Translations under genes and position numbers: made by a program
The notes under the pieces: model-generated
Told to the model about the DNA's origin: nothing
Seen by the model: the letters and a program-made list of their open reading frames with translations, nothing else
Databases searched by the model: none
From: Halobacillus naozhouensis
GTDB lineage: Bacteria; Bacillota; Bacilli; Bacillales; Halobacillaceae
Direction of reading: 5' to 3'
NCBI RefSeq assembly: GCF_029714185.1
Contig: NZ_CP121671.1
Span: forward strand, 1,488,001-1,552,000
DNA length: 64,000 bases
Part shown: positions 33,114 through 42,340 of the stretch, in pieces
Layout of the letters: each line of letters starts with the position of its first letter
How positions within the stretch are numbered: the stretch's first letter is position 1

Positions 33114-34829
33114 ATGAAGGCTGAAGCAACTTACAACGTGAAGACAGCACCACGCACGGGAGCGGATTTGTTAGTGGAAGCACTAATTGAACAGGGGGTT
33201 GATACGTTATTTGGATATCCGGGTGGAGCTGTGCTCCCGATTTACGATGCGATCTACCGGGCTGGAGGGTCTTTCGATCATATATTGCCGCGTCACGAAC
33301 AGGGCGCGATTCATGCTGCTGAAGGCTATGCGCGAGTATCGGGGCGTCCGGGAGTTGTAATCGGCACTTCAGGTCCGGGTGCTACCAACTTAATTACCGG
33401 AATTGCTGATGCCATGATGGATTCTCTGCCGGTTGTCATTTTCACCGGGCAGGTGGCCAAGGGAGTGATCGGAACTGATGCTTTTCAGGAATCAGATGTG
33501 ATGGGGATCACAACTCCAATTACGAAGCATAACTACCAGGTTCAGCGTATTGAGGAGCTGCCGAGGATCGTTAAAGAAGCGTTTCATATCGCTACAACAG
33601 GACGTCCAGGACCGGTTGTTGTGGATATTCCAAAAGACATTTCATCGACGGTTCACGAAGCAAAAGTAGATGCTAGCTTCCACTTGCCGGGATATCAGCC
33701 GACACTTAACCCCAACCCGCTGCAAATTAAAAAATTACATGACGCCTTGCTGCAAGCGAAAAAGCCGGTGGTTTTAGCCGGAGCGGGAATCATTCATGCA
33801 GGCGGATCAGAGGAACTGAGCAAGTTCGTCGAGGCTTATGAACTGCCGGTAACGACGACGCTATTAGGGTTAGGGAGTTTTCCAGGCAGCAGCCAACTCT
33901 CACTGGGTATGGCCGGTATGCACGGAACGTACACAGCGAACATGGCGCTGTATGAAAGTGACTTGCTCATCAATATCGGGGCACGGTTTGATGACAGGCT
34001 GACAGGGAATTTACAGCATTTTGCCCCACACGCGAAAGTTGCTCATGTGGATGTTGATCCGGCTGAAATTGGTAAAAACGTTCCAACGGATATCCCGATT
34101 GTATCGGATGCAAAAGCTGCTTTAGAAGCGTTGAATCATCATCCTTCATCAAAGCTTAATCACAATGACTGGCTCGAAAAGACTCAGGCCAATAAAGATG
34201 AGTTTCCGCTATGGCATCAAGATGTTGACTCAGAAATTGCACCACAGTGGCTTATGAAAAAAGTTCATAATTATACAAACGGGGATTCGATCGTGACAAC
34301 AGATGTAGGCCAGCATCAAATGTGGGCGGCACAATATTACAGCTTTCATCAGCCCAATCGCTGGGTAACGTCAGGGGGACTTGGGACAATGGGCTTTGGC
34401 TTTCCGGCAGCAGTTGGAGCTCAAGTTGCTGATCCTGATGCAAAAGTTATCGCCGTTGTCGGGGATGGCGGATTTCAAATGACGATGCAGGAACTTTCGC
34501 TTCTTCAGGAAAGGAAGCTGCCTGTTAAAGTCCTCATCGTAAATAACCAGGCACTAGGCATGGTAAGGCAGTGGCAGGAGAGTTTTTATGATAAACGTTA
34601 TTCCCATTCGATTATTGATACGCAGCCAGATTTTGTGAAATTAGCAGAAAGTTATCAAATTCCAGGCTATCGATTGGATTCGAGAGACCAGGTAGAGGAA
34701 ATTCTACCGTCCGTATTAAATGACCCTCATCCAGCCGTAATTGACTGTCGCGTCATGCAAGAAGAAAATGTCTATCCAATGATTGCACCAGGAAAAGGGC
34801 TGCATGAGATGATCGGGGTGAAACGATGA
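33114..34829 (+). CDS. ilvB: acetolactate synthase, large (catalytic) subunit
   Basis: TPP- and FAD-dependent enzyme condensing two pyruvates, or pyruvate with 2-oxobutyrate, in the first common step of Val/Leu/Ile synthesis. At 571 residues it is normal. Landmarks: FGYPGGAVLPIYDA with the nearby catalytic Glu in HEQGAIHAAEGYARVSG, the FAD region NIGARFDDRLTGN, and the TPP/Mg motif GDGGFQMTMQELSLLQE with IVNNQALGMVRQW. AGGAGGGAT precedes the ATG. Its stop overlaps the small-subunit start by 4 nt. Confidence 0.95.
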   Translation: MKAEATYNVKTAPRTGADLLVEALIEQGVDTLFGYPGGAVLPIYDAIYRAGGSFDHILPRHEQGAIHAAEGYARVSGRPGVVIGTSGPGATNLITGIADAMMDSLPVVIFTGQVAKGVIGTDAFQESDVMGITTPITKHNYQVQRIEELPRIVKEAFHIATTGRPGPVVVDIPKDISSTVHEAKVDASFHLPGYQPTLNPNPLQIKKLHDALLQAKKPVVLAGAGIIHAGGSEELSKFVEAYELPVTTTLLGLGSFPGSSQLSLGMAGMHGTYTANMALYESDLLINIGARFDDRLTGNLQHFAPHAKVAHVDVDPAEIGKNVPTDIPIVSDAKAALEALNHHPSSKLNHNDWLEKTQANKDEFPLWHQDVDSEIAPQWLMKKVHNYTNGDSIVTTDVGQHQMWAAQYYSFHQPNRWVTSGGLGTMGFGFPAAVGAQVADPDAKVIAVVGDGGFQMTMQELSLLQERKLPVKVLIVNNQALGMVRQWQESFYDKRYSHSIIDTQPDFVKLAESYQIPGYRLDSRDQVEEILPSVLNDPHPAVIDCRVMQEENVYPMIAPGKGLHEMIGVKR

Positions 34830-35347
34830 AACGTATTGTCACAGCGATCGTTCACAACCGAAGCGGCGTATTAAACCGGGTGACCGGCTTACTGGCCAAA
34901 CGACAATTTAATATTGAAAGCATTTCGGTAGGCCGCACCGAAACAGAGGGAGTTTCCAAAATGACCTTTGTCGTGGAAATCGAGGATGAACGAAAGCTTG
35001 AGCAGTTGACGAAACAGTTAAATAAACAGGTAGATGTCCTAAAAGTTTCTGATATTACCGATAAAGCGATTGTCGCTCGCGAGCTGGCAATGATCAAAGT
35101 TATCAGCAACCCGCAAGTTCGCAGCGAGATTCAAGGCATCATTGAACCATTCAGGGCAACAGTGATCGATGTCAGCCGCGAGAATACAACGATTCAAGTG
35201 ACCGGCAACTCAGACAAAGTAGATGCCCTGATTGACTTGCTCCGCCCATACGGAATCAAGGAATTAGCCAGAACAGGGTTGACCGCATTCACAAGAGGTC
35301 ATCAAAAACAGGTAGCAGAGATTAAATCATATTCGTTATTAAAATAA
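34826..35347 (+). CDS. ilvN: acetolactate synthase, small (regulatory) subunit
   Basis: 173 residues with an N-terminal ACT domain (IVHNRSGVLNRVTGLLAKRQFNIESISVG) that binds valine for feedback inhibition, and a C-terminal regulatory domain (AMIKV, then TGNSDKVDALIDLLRPYGIKELARTG). ATGA overlap with ilvB indicates coupled translation for a matched complex. Also called ilvH in Bacillus. Confidence 0.93.
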   Translation: MKRIVTAIVHNRSGVLNRVTGLLAKRQFNIESISVGRTETEGVSKMTFVVEIEDERKLEQLTKQLNKQVDVLKVSDITDKAIVARELAMIKVISNPQVRSEIQGIIEPFRATVIDVSRENTTIQVTGNSDKVDALIDLLRPYGIKELARTGLTAFTRGHQKQVAEIKSYSLLK

Positions 35348-35405
35348 GGCTATTTTTATAGATTGTTGTTTTTAAAAGAGTTTGTGAAAGCAAACCATTG
35401 ATATA

Positions 35406-35449
35406 GAAGTTGATTGGAGCGGAAAGCGAGCATCTGGAGAGAAATCAAC
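35406..35449. repeat. short Bacillaceae palindromic repeat, internally deleted
   Basis: GAAGTTGATTGGAGCGGA at the left and GGAGAGAAATCAAC at the right pair through GTTGATT/AATCAAC. The segment AAAGCGAGCATCTGGAG resembles the ends of a longer repetitive element that I recall from Bacillaceae genomes. Here the centre is missing and about 44 nt remain. It lies between ilvN and ilvC, inside the operon, near another hairpin (GTTTGTGAAAGCAAAC). Confidence 0.55.
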
Positions 35450-35519
35450 CACTCTCTTTAATATAGCAAAAAGTTTACGAAAACAGCCTAAAATAAAAAT
35501 GGGAAAGGATGAATGAACA

Positions 35520-36551
35520 ATGGCACAAGTTTACTATCACAATGATATCAAAGATGAGGTACTAAAAAACAAAAAGATCGCAGTTGTAGGGTATGGCTCC
35601 CAAGGACACGCACACGCACGGAATTTGAAGGACAGCGGCTATGACGTGGTAGTTGGATTGAGAAAAGGGAAATCATGGGATCAAGCAGTGGAAGATGGTG
35701 TAGAAGTAAAAACCGTCGCAGATGCAGTAGCTGAAGCAGATGTCGTGATGGTTCTGCTTCCTGATGAGCATCAGCCTAAAGTGTATGAGGAACAAATCAA
35801 ACCAAACCTGAAAGCAGGAGCAGCTTTAGCTTTTGCCCATGGCTTTAATGTTCATTTCAACCAAGTGGTCGCTCCTGATAACGTAGACGTTTTCCTCGTG
35901 GCTCCGAAAGGACCAGGACACCTAGTACGCCGTACATTTGAAGAAGGAGCAGGTGTTCCATCATTGTTCGGTGTTGAGCAGGATGTTACAGGATCAGCCC
36001 GGGAAGTAGCTCTCGCCTATTCAAAAGGAATCGGCAGCGGGCGTGCAGGTATACTAGAAACAACCTTCCAGGAAGAAACCGAAACTGATCTATTCGGAGA
36101 GCAAGCCGTACTGTGCGGCGGACTTACAAGCTTAGTAAAATCAGGATTTGAAACGCTGACAGAAGCGGGTTATCAACCGGAAGTTGCTTACTTCGAATGT
36201 CTGCACGAGTTGAAGTTGATCGTCGATCTCATGTATGAAGGCGGACTTGAAGGCATGCGTTATTCCATCTCGGATACAGCCCAATGGGGAGACTTCGTTT
36301 CAGGACCGCGTGTCGTAAATGAAGAAACCAAAGCTCGTATGAAAGAAGTTCTTAATGAAATCCAATCCGGCAAGTTTGCAAAAGGCTGGATCCTTGAAAA
36401 CCAGGCAAATCGCCCTGAATTTAACGCCGTGAATGCCCGCGAGAGTCAACATCAAATCGAGAAAGTAGGGAAGGAGTTACGTGAATTAATGCCTTTTGTT
36501 AAGAAATCTCAATCAAAAGAAAAGGAAGTGGTCACACATGGCTCACGTTAA
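35520..36551 (+). CDS. ilvC: ketol-acid reductoisomerase
   Basis: NADPH- and Mg-dependent isomerisation and reduction of acetolactate or acetohydroxybutyrate. Class I form of 343 residues: the dinucleotide motif VVGYGSQGHAHARNL at about residues 23-37, VAPKGPGHLVRR, and metal-binding acidic residues in ETDLFGEQAVLCGG and LHELKLIVDLMYEGG. It is preceded by AAAGGATGA. The last 14 nt overlap the leuA start. Confidence 0.95.
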   Translation: MAQVYYHNDIKDEVLKNKKIAVVGYGSQGHAHARNLKDSGYDVVVGLRKGKSWDQAVEDGVEVKTVADAVAEADVVMVLLPDEHQPKVYEEQIKPNLKAGAALAFAHGFNVHFNQVVAPDNVDVFLVAPKGPGHLVRRTFEEGAGVPSLFGVEQDVTGSAREVALAYSKGIGSGRAGILETTFQEETETDLFGEQAVLCGGLTSLVKSGFETLTEAGYQPEVAYFECLHELKLIVDLMYEGGLEGMRYSISDTAQWGDFVSGPRVVNEETKARMKEVLNEIQSGKFAKGWILENQANRPEFNAVNARESQHQIEKVGKELRELMPFVKKSQSKEKEVVTHGSR

Positions 36552-38079
36552 TGTATTCGATACAACGCTACGAGATGGGGAACAATCTGCAGGCGTTAAC
36601 TTGAATCGTTTAGAGAAGATTGAGATTGCTAAGCAATTGGAACGGCTGGGTGTAGATATTATGGAGGCGGGCTTCCCCGCTTCCTCTCAGGAAGATTTTG
36701 AAGCGGTGAAAGAGATTGCCAATACGGTTCGGAATTGCTCGGTAACCGCCCTTGCCAGGTCGTATAAAAGTGATATCGACACGGCCTGGGAAGCGCTGAA
36801 AGGAGGCGCCGAGCCCCGGCTTCACATTTTTCTAGCCACGTCACCGATTCACATGACGCATAAGCTGAAAAAAACACCGGATGAAGTCATCGAAACAGCG
36901 GTCGAATCGGTTGCTTATGCGAAAGAGAAATTCCCATTTGTTCAGTGGTCAGCAGAAGATGCAACTCGCTCGGATTACGATTTTCTTGTTCACATTATCG
37001 AAAAAGTGATCGAGGCAGGGGCAGACGTGATCAACTTGCCGGATACGGTTGGTTATGCAACTCCTGTTGAATACGGCAAACTTTTCAACTATGTTCGAGA
37101 ACACGTGAAGAATATCGATCAGGTTACCTTGTCTGCTCATTGTCACGATGATCTTGGGATGGCGGTCAGTAATTCGCTGTCTGCGATTGAAGCGGGAGCA
37201 GGGCAAATTGAAGGAACGATCAATGGAATTGGAGAACGCGCCGGTAATGCAGCGCTTGAAGAAATTTCCGTAGCGCTTGAAATCCGGAAAGACCACTATG
37301 ATTTTCATACAGGATTGGTCTTGAAAGAAATTAAAAGAACGAGTGATCTCGTCAGTAAGCTGACGGGCATGCAAATACCGGGTAACAAAGCAGTCGTTGG
37401 CCGTAATGCCTTTGCCCATGAATCAGGCATTCACCAGGATGGCGTGCTGAAAGAGGCCACGACATACGAAATTATCACTCCTAATATGGTTGGTATCGAT
37501 TCCAATAACCTTGTACTCGGAAAACATTCTGGTCGTCACGCCTTTAAGCAAAAGGCAGAATCATTAGGATTCCAATTGACAGACAGCAAACTAAAAGAAG
37601 CTTTTCTTTCGTTTAAAGATTTAACAGGCAAGAAGAAAGAAGTGACAGACGGGGACCTGTTTGCGATTCTTACAGATAAACAGACGGAAAATGAAGATGT
37701 GGCGAAATATGAATTGAAAGCTTTTCAAGTTCAATATGGAAGTATCAATCGTCCAACGGCGACAATCCTGCTCACGAGACCTGACGGCAAGGAAGTGGAA
37801 AAAGCGAGTACTGGAGAAGGAAGCGTTGAGGCGATCTACAACACACTGGATGAGCTGCTGGATGAAGAAGTGCATTTGCAAGATTACCAGTTGAGTTCAA
37901 TTGGTAAAGGAAGAGATGCTCTAGCTGAAGTGTATGTTCAATTGACCGTTAATGAGGTCACAACATCAGGCCGAGGGTCGGCACAGGATGTACTGGAAGC
38001 TTCAGCTCACGCCTTTTTAAATGCTGTGAATCGTACACTGCAATCCAACGAGCAGCCAGTTAATAAAGTTCAAGCTTAA
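36538..38079 (+). CDS. leuA: 2-isopropylmalate synthase
   Basis: Condenses acetyl-CoA and 2-oxoisovalerate, the committed leucine step. 513 residues: the catalytic TIM barrel begins VFDTTLRDGEQSAGVNL, with HCHDDLGMAVSNSL and GIGERAGNAALEE as metal and substrate motifs. The C-terminal leucine-binding allosteric domain occupies about residues 390-513 (SSIGKGRDALAEVYVQL). The ATG at 36538 lies inside the end of ilvC with AAAAGGAAGTG upstream. Confidence 0.95.
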   Translation: MAHVNVFDTTLRDGEQSAGVNLNRLEKIEIAKQLERLGVDIMEAGFPASSQEDFEAVKEIANTVRNCSVTALARSYKSDIDTAWEALKGGAEPRLHIFLATSPIHMTHKLKKTPDEVIETAVESVAYAKEKFPFVQWSAEDATRSDYDFLVHIIEKVIEAGADVINLPDTVGYATPVEYGKLFNYVREHVKNIDQVTLSAHCHDDLGMAVSNSLSAIEAGAGQIEGTINGIGERAGNAALEEISVALEIRKDHYDFHTGLVLKEIKRTSDLVSKLTGMQIPGNKAVVGRNAFAHESGIHQDGVLKEATTYEIITPNMVGIDSNNLVLGKHSGRHAFKQKAESLGFQLTDSKLKEAFLSFKDLTGKKKEVTDGDLFAILTDKQTENEDVAKYELKAFQVQYGSINRPTATILLTRPDGKEVEKASTGEGSVEAIYNTLDELLDEEVHLQDYQLSSIGKGRDALAEVYVQLTVNEVTTSGRGSAQDVLEASAHAFLNAVNRTLQSNEQPVNKVQA

Positions 38080-38092
38080 GGAGGGAAAACGA

Positions 38093-39199
38093 ATGAAAAA
38101 GCATATTGTTCTATTGCCTGGTGACGGTATTGGTCCTGAGGTAACAAAAGCGGCAAAACGAGTGCTGGAAACGACAGCGGAACAGTTTGGTCATACCTTT
38201 ACGTTTGAAACACAGGACATCGGAGGAGCGGCGATCGATCATCAGGGCACTCCTCTTCCTGAGGATACTCTGGCTGCCTGCCGAAAAGCAGATGGCATCG
38301 TGCTCGGGGCTGTGGGCGGACCAAAGTGGGAGCACCTGCCTGGTCACCTTCGTCCGGAGAAGGGGCTGCTTGGGATCCGTAAACAACTTGGCTTGTTTGC
38401 GAATCTTAGACCGATAAAAGGGTTTCCATCGCTTTTACATGCGTCCCCTCTCAAGCGGGAAGTTGTGGAAGGCAGTGATTTGCTGATTGTAAGGGAGTTG
38501 ACTGGCGGCCTTTATTTCGGGGAACCGCGGGAGCGCCGCAATCAGAATACAGAAGTCGTAGACACGTTGACGTACACACGAGCTGAGATTGAGCGGATCG
38601 TTGATCAAGCATTTCAAAGTGCACAGCTACGGCGCCGTCATCTAACTTCAGTCGATAAAGCGAATGTCCTGGAGTCAAGCCGGATGTGGAGAGAAATCGT
38701 GGAAGAGAAGAAACATGACTATCCGGATGTAGAAGTGGAACACATGCTCGTGGATGCAGCGGCGATGAAATTGATTACGAATCCAACTTACTTTGACGTA
38801 TTGGTGACGGAAAATATGTTTGGTGATATTTTAAGCGATGAAGCTTCTGTTTTGACTGGGTCGCTTGGAATGCTGCCGTCTGCAAGTATTCGGGAGGATG
38901 GCCTCGGGTTATATGAACCTGTGCATGGATCAGCACCAGACATTGCCGGTCAGGATAAGGCCAACCCGCTGGCAGCCATTTTGTCAGCAGCCATGATGCT
39001 GCGTTATTCATTCCAAATGAGTGAGGAAGCAGATGAAGTGGAAGCAGCAGTCCACGCAGTGCTGCAAGATAAATATCATACAGCTGACCTTAAGGTAGCT
39101 GGAGGAATTCAAGTTAGTGGGAGCGTACTTGCTAACAAGGTATCTGAACAAATGAGCTCACATGATACGACGGAAAATATTATGCGATGTTATGTCTAA
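38093..39199 (+). CDS. leuB: 3-isopropylmalate dehydrogenase
   Basis: NAD-dependent oxidative decarboxylation in leucine synthesis. 368 residues: LLPGDGIGPEVTKAA at the N-terminus, the substrate residues in RELTGGLYFGEPRER, and the metal/NAD segment FGDILSDEASVLTGSLGMLPSAS with YEPVHGSAPDIAGQ near residue 280. AAGGAGGG lies upstream of the ATG, 13 nt after leuA. Confidence 0.95.
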   Translation: MKKHIVLLPGDGIGPEVTKAAKRVLETTAEQFGHTFTFETQDIGGAAIDHQGTPLPEDTLAACRKADGIVLGAVGGPKWEHLPGHLRPEKGLLGIRKQLGLFANLRPIKGFPSLLHASPLKREVVEGSDLLIVRELTGGLYFGEPRERRNQNTEVVDTLTYTRAEIERIVDQAFQSAQLRRRHLTSVDKANVLESSRMWREIVEEKKHDYPDVEVEHMLVDAAAMKLITNPTYFDVLVTENMFGDILSDEASVLTGSLGMLPSASIREDGLGLYEPVHGSAPDIAGQDKANPLAAILSAAMMLRYSFQMSEEADEVEAAVHAVLQDKYHTADLKVAGGIQVSGSVLANKVSEQMSSHDTTENIMRCYV

Positions 39200-39223
39200 G
39201 CATGGAAAGGAGTGGCCATAAAC

Positions 39224-40642
39224 ATGGGGCAGCCGAAGACGATCATTGAAAAAATTTGGGAGCAGCACGTCGTGCATCAGGAAGAAAATAAGCCAGATTT
39301 GCTTTATATCGATTTGCATTTAATTCATGAAGTTACCTCTCCTCAGGCGTTTGAGGGACTGAGAATGAGTGGGCGAGACGTTCGTCGGCCGGATCGTACG
39401 TATGGCACAGTGGATCACAATGTGCCCACGGTTCATCGAAATGTCATTAAAGATGCCGTTGCTAAAAAGCAAATGGACACATTAAAACAAAATTGCGAGG
39501 AATTTGGCATCCGTCTTGCGGATATCAACCATCCTGATCAGGGGATTGTACACGTGATTGGCCCTGAGCTTGGATTAACGCAGCCGGGCAAAACGATAGT
39601 ATGTGGAGATAGTCATACGTCTACACACGGAGCTTTCGGAGCATTAGCTTTTGGCATTGGTACGAGTGAAGTGGAGCATGTACTAGCAACACAATCACTT
39701 TGGCAGGCTTCCCCGAAAACGCTGGAAGTGAAAGTGGATGGTGTGCTCGGTACAGGGGTAACAGCTAAGGACTTGATTCTGGCTATTATTGCTAAATTTG
39801 GTGTTCGCTTTGGCACAGGCTATGTGATTGAATATACTGGCGAGGCAATTCGGGACTTGTCGATGGAAGAGCGGATGACGATCTGTAATATGTCGATTGA
39901 AGCCGGAGCTAGAGCTGGACTGATCAGCCCTGATGAAACAACGGTTGACTACTTGAAAGGTAAACGATACGTGCCAGACGGTGAAGAATTTGAGGCAGCC
40001 GAAAAAGCATGGAAAGCTTTAGCGTCAGACCCGGAGGCTGTTTATGATGCCACGGTCGAGATTGATGCCTCCAAGGTAGAGCCCCAGGTGACGTGGGGAA
40101 CCAATCCGTCACATTGTGTGCCGGTAGGAGCCTCAACACCGGATCCATCAGCTCTAAAGGATGTCCAGGATCGGGATAGTGTGCAGCGAGCTCTTGATTA
40201 TATGGGCCTACAAGCCAATCAAGCGATTCAGTCGATTCCAGTTGAGCACGTATTTATCGGCTCCTGTACAAATTCAAGATTAAGTGATTTGCGAAAAGCT
40301 GCACACATTGTCAAAGGCGGCAAAGTTAACGAAAATGTCAGAGCTCTCGTTGTTCCAGGTTCGCAATCGGTCAAAGAGCAGGCCGAGGCAGAGGGGCTTG
40401 ATACCATTTTCCTCACCGCCGGTTTTGAATGGCGTGACGCAGGTTGCAGTATGTGTCTGGCTATGAATGATGATATTGTCCCACCTGGAGAACGTTGTGC
40501 CTCTACGTCCAACCGCAATTTTGAAGGACGGCAGGGGAATGGGGCGAGAACTCATCTTGTCAGTCCAGAGATGGCAGCAGCAGCGGCGCTGGAAGGTTAT
40601 TTTGTCGATGTAAGAAAATATGCCGCAGCCGTAGGAGGGTAA
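39224..40642 (+). CDS. leuC: 3-isopropylmalate dehydratase, large subunit
   Basis: Isopropylmalate isomerase large subunit with a [4Fe-4S] cluster. The three cluster cysteines are in FIGSCTNSRLSDL and GCSMCLAMN (GSC about residue 347, CxxC about residues 407-410). N-terminal YIDLHLIHEVTSPQAFEGL and GDSHTSTHGAFGALAFGIG are typical. The ATG at 39224 is preferred; AAAGGAG lies 11 nt upstream, while a GTG at 39212 is directly on the site. Length 472 residues is normal. Confidence 0.94.
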   Translation: MGQPKTIIEKIWEQHVVHQEENKPDLLYIDLHLIHEVTSPQAFEGLRMSGRDVRRPDRTYGTVDHNVPTVHRNVIKDAVAKKQMDTLKQNCEEFGIRLADINHPDQGIVHVIGPELGLTQPGKTIVCGDSHTSTHGAFGALAFGIGTSEVEHVLATQSLWQASPKTLEVKVDGVLGTGVTAKDLILAIIAKFGVRFGTGYVIEYTGEAIRDLSMEERMTICNMSIEAGARAGLISPDETTVDYLKGKRYVPDGEEFEAAEKAWKALASDPEAVYDATVEIDASKVEPQVTWGTNPSHCVPVGASTPDPSALKDVQDRDSVQRALDYMGLQANQAIQSIPVEHVFIGSCTNSRLSDLRKAAHIVKGGKVNENVRALVVPGSQSVKEQAEAEGLDTIFLTAGFEWRDAGCSMCLAMNDDIVPPGERCASTSNRNFEGRQGNGARTHLVSPEMAAAAALEGYFVDVRKYAAAVGG

Positions 40643-40645
40643 GCG

Positions 40646-41233
40646 ATGGAACCATTTCAGCGACATAAAGGATTGATTTATCCGCTTGACCGGTCCAATG
40701 TCGATACAGACCAGATCATCCCTAAGCAGTTTCTTAAACGGATCGAACGACAAGGGTTCGGACAGTTTCTATTTTACCATTGGCGTTTTCACGATGATGG
40801 AACTCCGCGTGAAGACTTTTCCCTGAATGATCCGAAGTATAAGCAGGCCACGGTGCTGGTGGGCGGAGAAAACTTCGGATGCGGCTCTTCTCGCGAGCAT
40901 GCACCATGGGCAATTCAGGATTTTGGATTTAAAGTAGTGATCGCACCAAGTTTCGCTGATATTTTTTATAACAATTGTTTTAAAAACGGGATTCTTCCTA
41001 TTGCATTGCCGAAGGAGAAAGTCAATGAATTGTTAAAGCAGGCTGAGGAAGAATCATTGCAGATCGAAGTGGATTTAATCGATCAATTCGTAAAAAGCGA
41101 AAATGGCGTAAAAGCGTCATTTGAGATTCAGCCTTATCATAAGAATATGTTAGTAAATGGCTGGGACGAAATATCGGTAACGCTCAACTATGCAGCGGCC
41201 ATTGATCAATATGAAGCACAGCATGCAAAATAA
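40646..41233 (+). CDS. leuD: 3-isopropylmalate dehydratase, small subunit
   Basis: 195 residues, the swivelling domain of isopropylmalate isomerase: RSNVDTDQIIPKQFLKRI at the N-terminus and GENFGCGSSREHAPWAIQDF, which shape the active site with LeuC. GGAGGG overlaps the end of leuC, and the gene starts 3 nt after that stop. Confidence 0.95.
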   Translation: MEPFQRHKGLIYPLDRSNVDTDQIIPKQFLKRIERQGFGQFLFYHWRFHDDGTPREDFSLNDPKYKQATVLVGGENFGCGSSREHAPWAIQDFGFKVVIAPSFADIFYNNCFKNGILPIALPKEKVNELLKQAEEESLQIEVDLIDQFVKSENGVKASFEIQPYHKNMLVNGWDEISVTLNYAAAIDQYEAQHAK

Positions 41234-41254
41234 TTTTCTGCGAGGAGTGAAGAC

Positions 41255-42244
41255 ATTGGGGATTTCTTAACATTACCAAGGGTGTTTGAGGCGAAGGAGC
41301 ATTTATATAATGTTGTCCATCAAACACCGTTCAAAACATCGGAAACATTCAACCAATCAACAGGAAGCCAAGTGTACATGAAGATGGAGAACCAGCAGAA
41401 GACTGGTGCCTTCAAAGTGAGGGGGGCATCCTTTAAGATCGCTCAATTAACTGAGGTAGAAGCGCGGTGCGGAGTGATTGCAGCTTCCGCTGGCAACCAT
41501 GCTCAAGGCGTCGCCCTAGCGGCCGCTAAACGCGGAATTTCGGCGAAAATCTTTATGCCGGAAGGAACACCAAGAGCCAAAGTGCAAGCCACCGAAGCTT
41601 ATGGAGCAGTTACCGTTCTTACTGGAGAATCTTTTCAGGAAGCTTACGGAGCTGCTATGAAGGAGCAGCAACGCTCGGGGGCGACTTTTATTCACCCATT
41701 TGACGATGTCGATATTATGGCAGGGCAAGCGACAGTGGCGGTGGAGATGCTGCAGGAGCAGCCTGATCTCGATACGATTGTTGTACCGATCGGCGGGGGA
41801 GGGCTCATAGCGGGAATTGCTTATGCTGCGAAACAAATAAAGCCTTCCGTTAACGTCATTGGTGTTCAGTCTGCGCAAGCCTCAGCTACCTGTAATGCTT
41901 TTTATAAAACAGGTCCTAAAAAGTTGACCACTGTGTCGACGATTGCAGATGGCATCGCCGTGAAGGAACCTGGAACATTGACCTTTCGCTATATTAAAAA
42001 ATTTGTAGACGGAATTGTCACGGTCAACGAACAGCAAATTGCCAGTGCGATTGTTCATTTGCTTGAGCGGGAGAAGACACTCGTAGAAGGGGCTGGAGCT
42101 GCCGCACTCGCAGCTGTGCTAGCGGATAAATTGGCACTAACCGGCGAAAAATGTGGCGTCGTCGTCAGTGGCGGAAATATGGACGTTTCTCGATTACCCC
42201 ATGTACAGGAATTGGCTTTAGCCAAACGAATGGTAATGGTTTAA
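41255..42244 (+). CDS. ilvA: threonine dehydratase (deaminase), short form, probable ATT start
   Basis: PLP enzyme making 2-oxobutyrate from threonine for isoleucine. PLP Lys54 in KTGAFKVRGASF, SAGNHAQGVALAA and the Gly-rich VPIGGGGLIAGIA are present. At 329 residues it has no C-terminal ACT-like domain, whereas biosynthetic IlvA of B. subtilis is about 420; it resembles the catabolic TdcB form. No ATG, GTG or TTG follows the ribosome binding site: GAGGAG lies 7 nt before ATT (41255), giving an N-terminus (M)GDFLTLPRVFEAKEHL. A GTG at 41282 has no site. Last gene of the operon, 21 nt after leuD, before a terminator. Confidence 0.88.
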   Translation: MGDFLTLPRVFEAKEHLYNVVHQTPFKTSETFNQSTGSQVYMKMENQQKTGAFKVRGASFKIAQLTEVEARCGVIAASAGNHAQGVALAAAKRGISAKIFMPEGTPRAKVQATEAYGAVTVLTGESFQEAYGAAMKEQQRSGATFIHPFDDVDIMAGQATVAVEMLQEQPDLDTIVVPIGGGGLIAGIAYAAKQIKPSVNVIGVQSAQASATCNAFYKTGPKKLTTVSTIADGIAVKEPGTLTFRYIKKFVDGIVTVNEQQIASAIVHLLEREKTLVEGAGAAALAAVLADKLALTGEKCGVVVSGGNMDVSRLPHVQELALAKRMVMV

Positions 42245-42257
42245 GGTGATCCAAGTC

Positions 42258-42297
42258 AAAGACACCATTCAGAATGGTTCTGAGTGGTGTCTTTATT
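42258..42297 (+). terminator. terminator of the ilv-leu operon
   Basis: Stem AAAGACACCA with TGGTGTCTTT, internal pairing TTCAGAA/TTCTGA, then a short T-rich end. It lies between the operon and the convergent desaturase gene. Confidence 0.8.
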
Positions 42298-42340
42298 CGT
42301 GAAAAAAAGCTTCACCTAGGCATACCAGGCGAAGCTGTAA

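Noticed and set aside
36949..37419. Open frame of 156 codons antisense to leuA
   Set aside because: Shadow of the conserved leuA coding sequence; composition rich in Arg/Phe/Cys as expected for an antisense frame.
40280..40753. Open frame of 157 codons antisense to leuC and leuD
   Set aside because: Crosses two real genes on the other strand and shows no protein-like motif.
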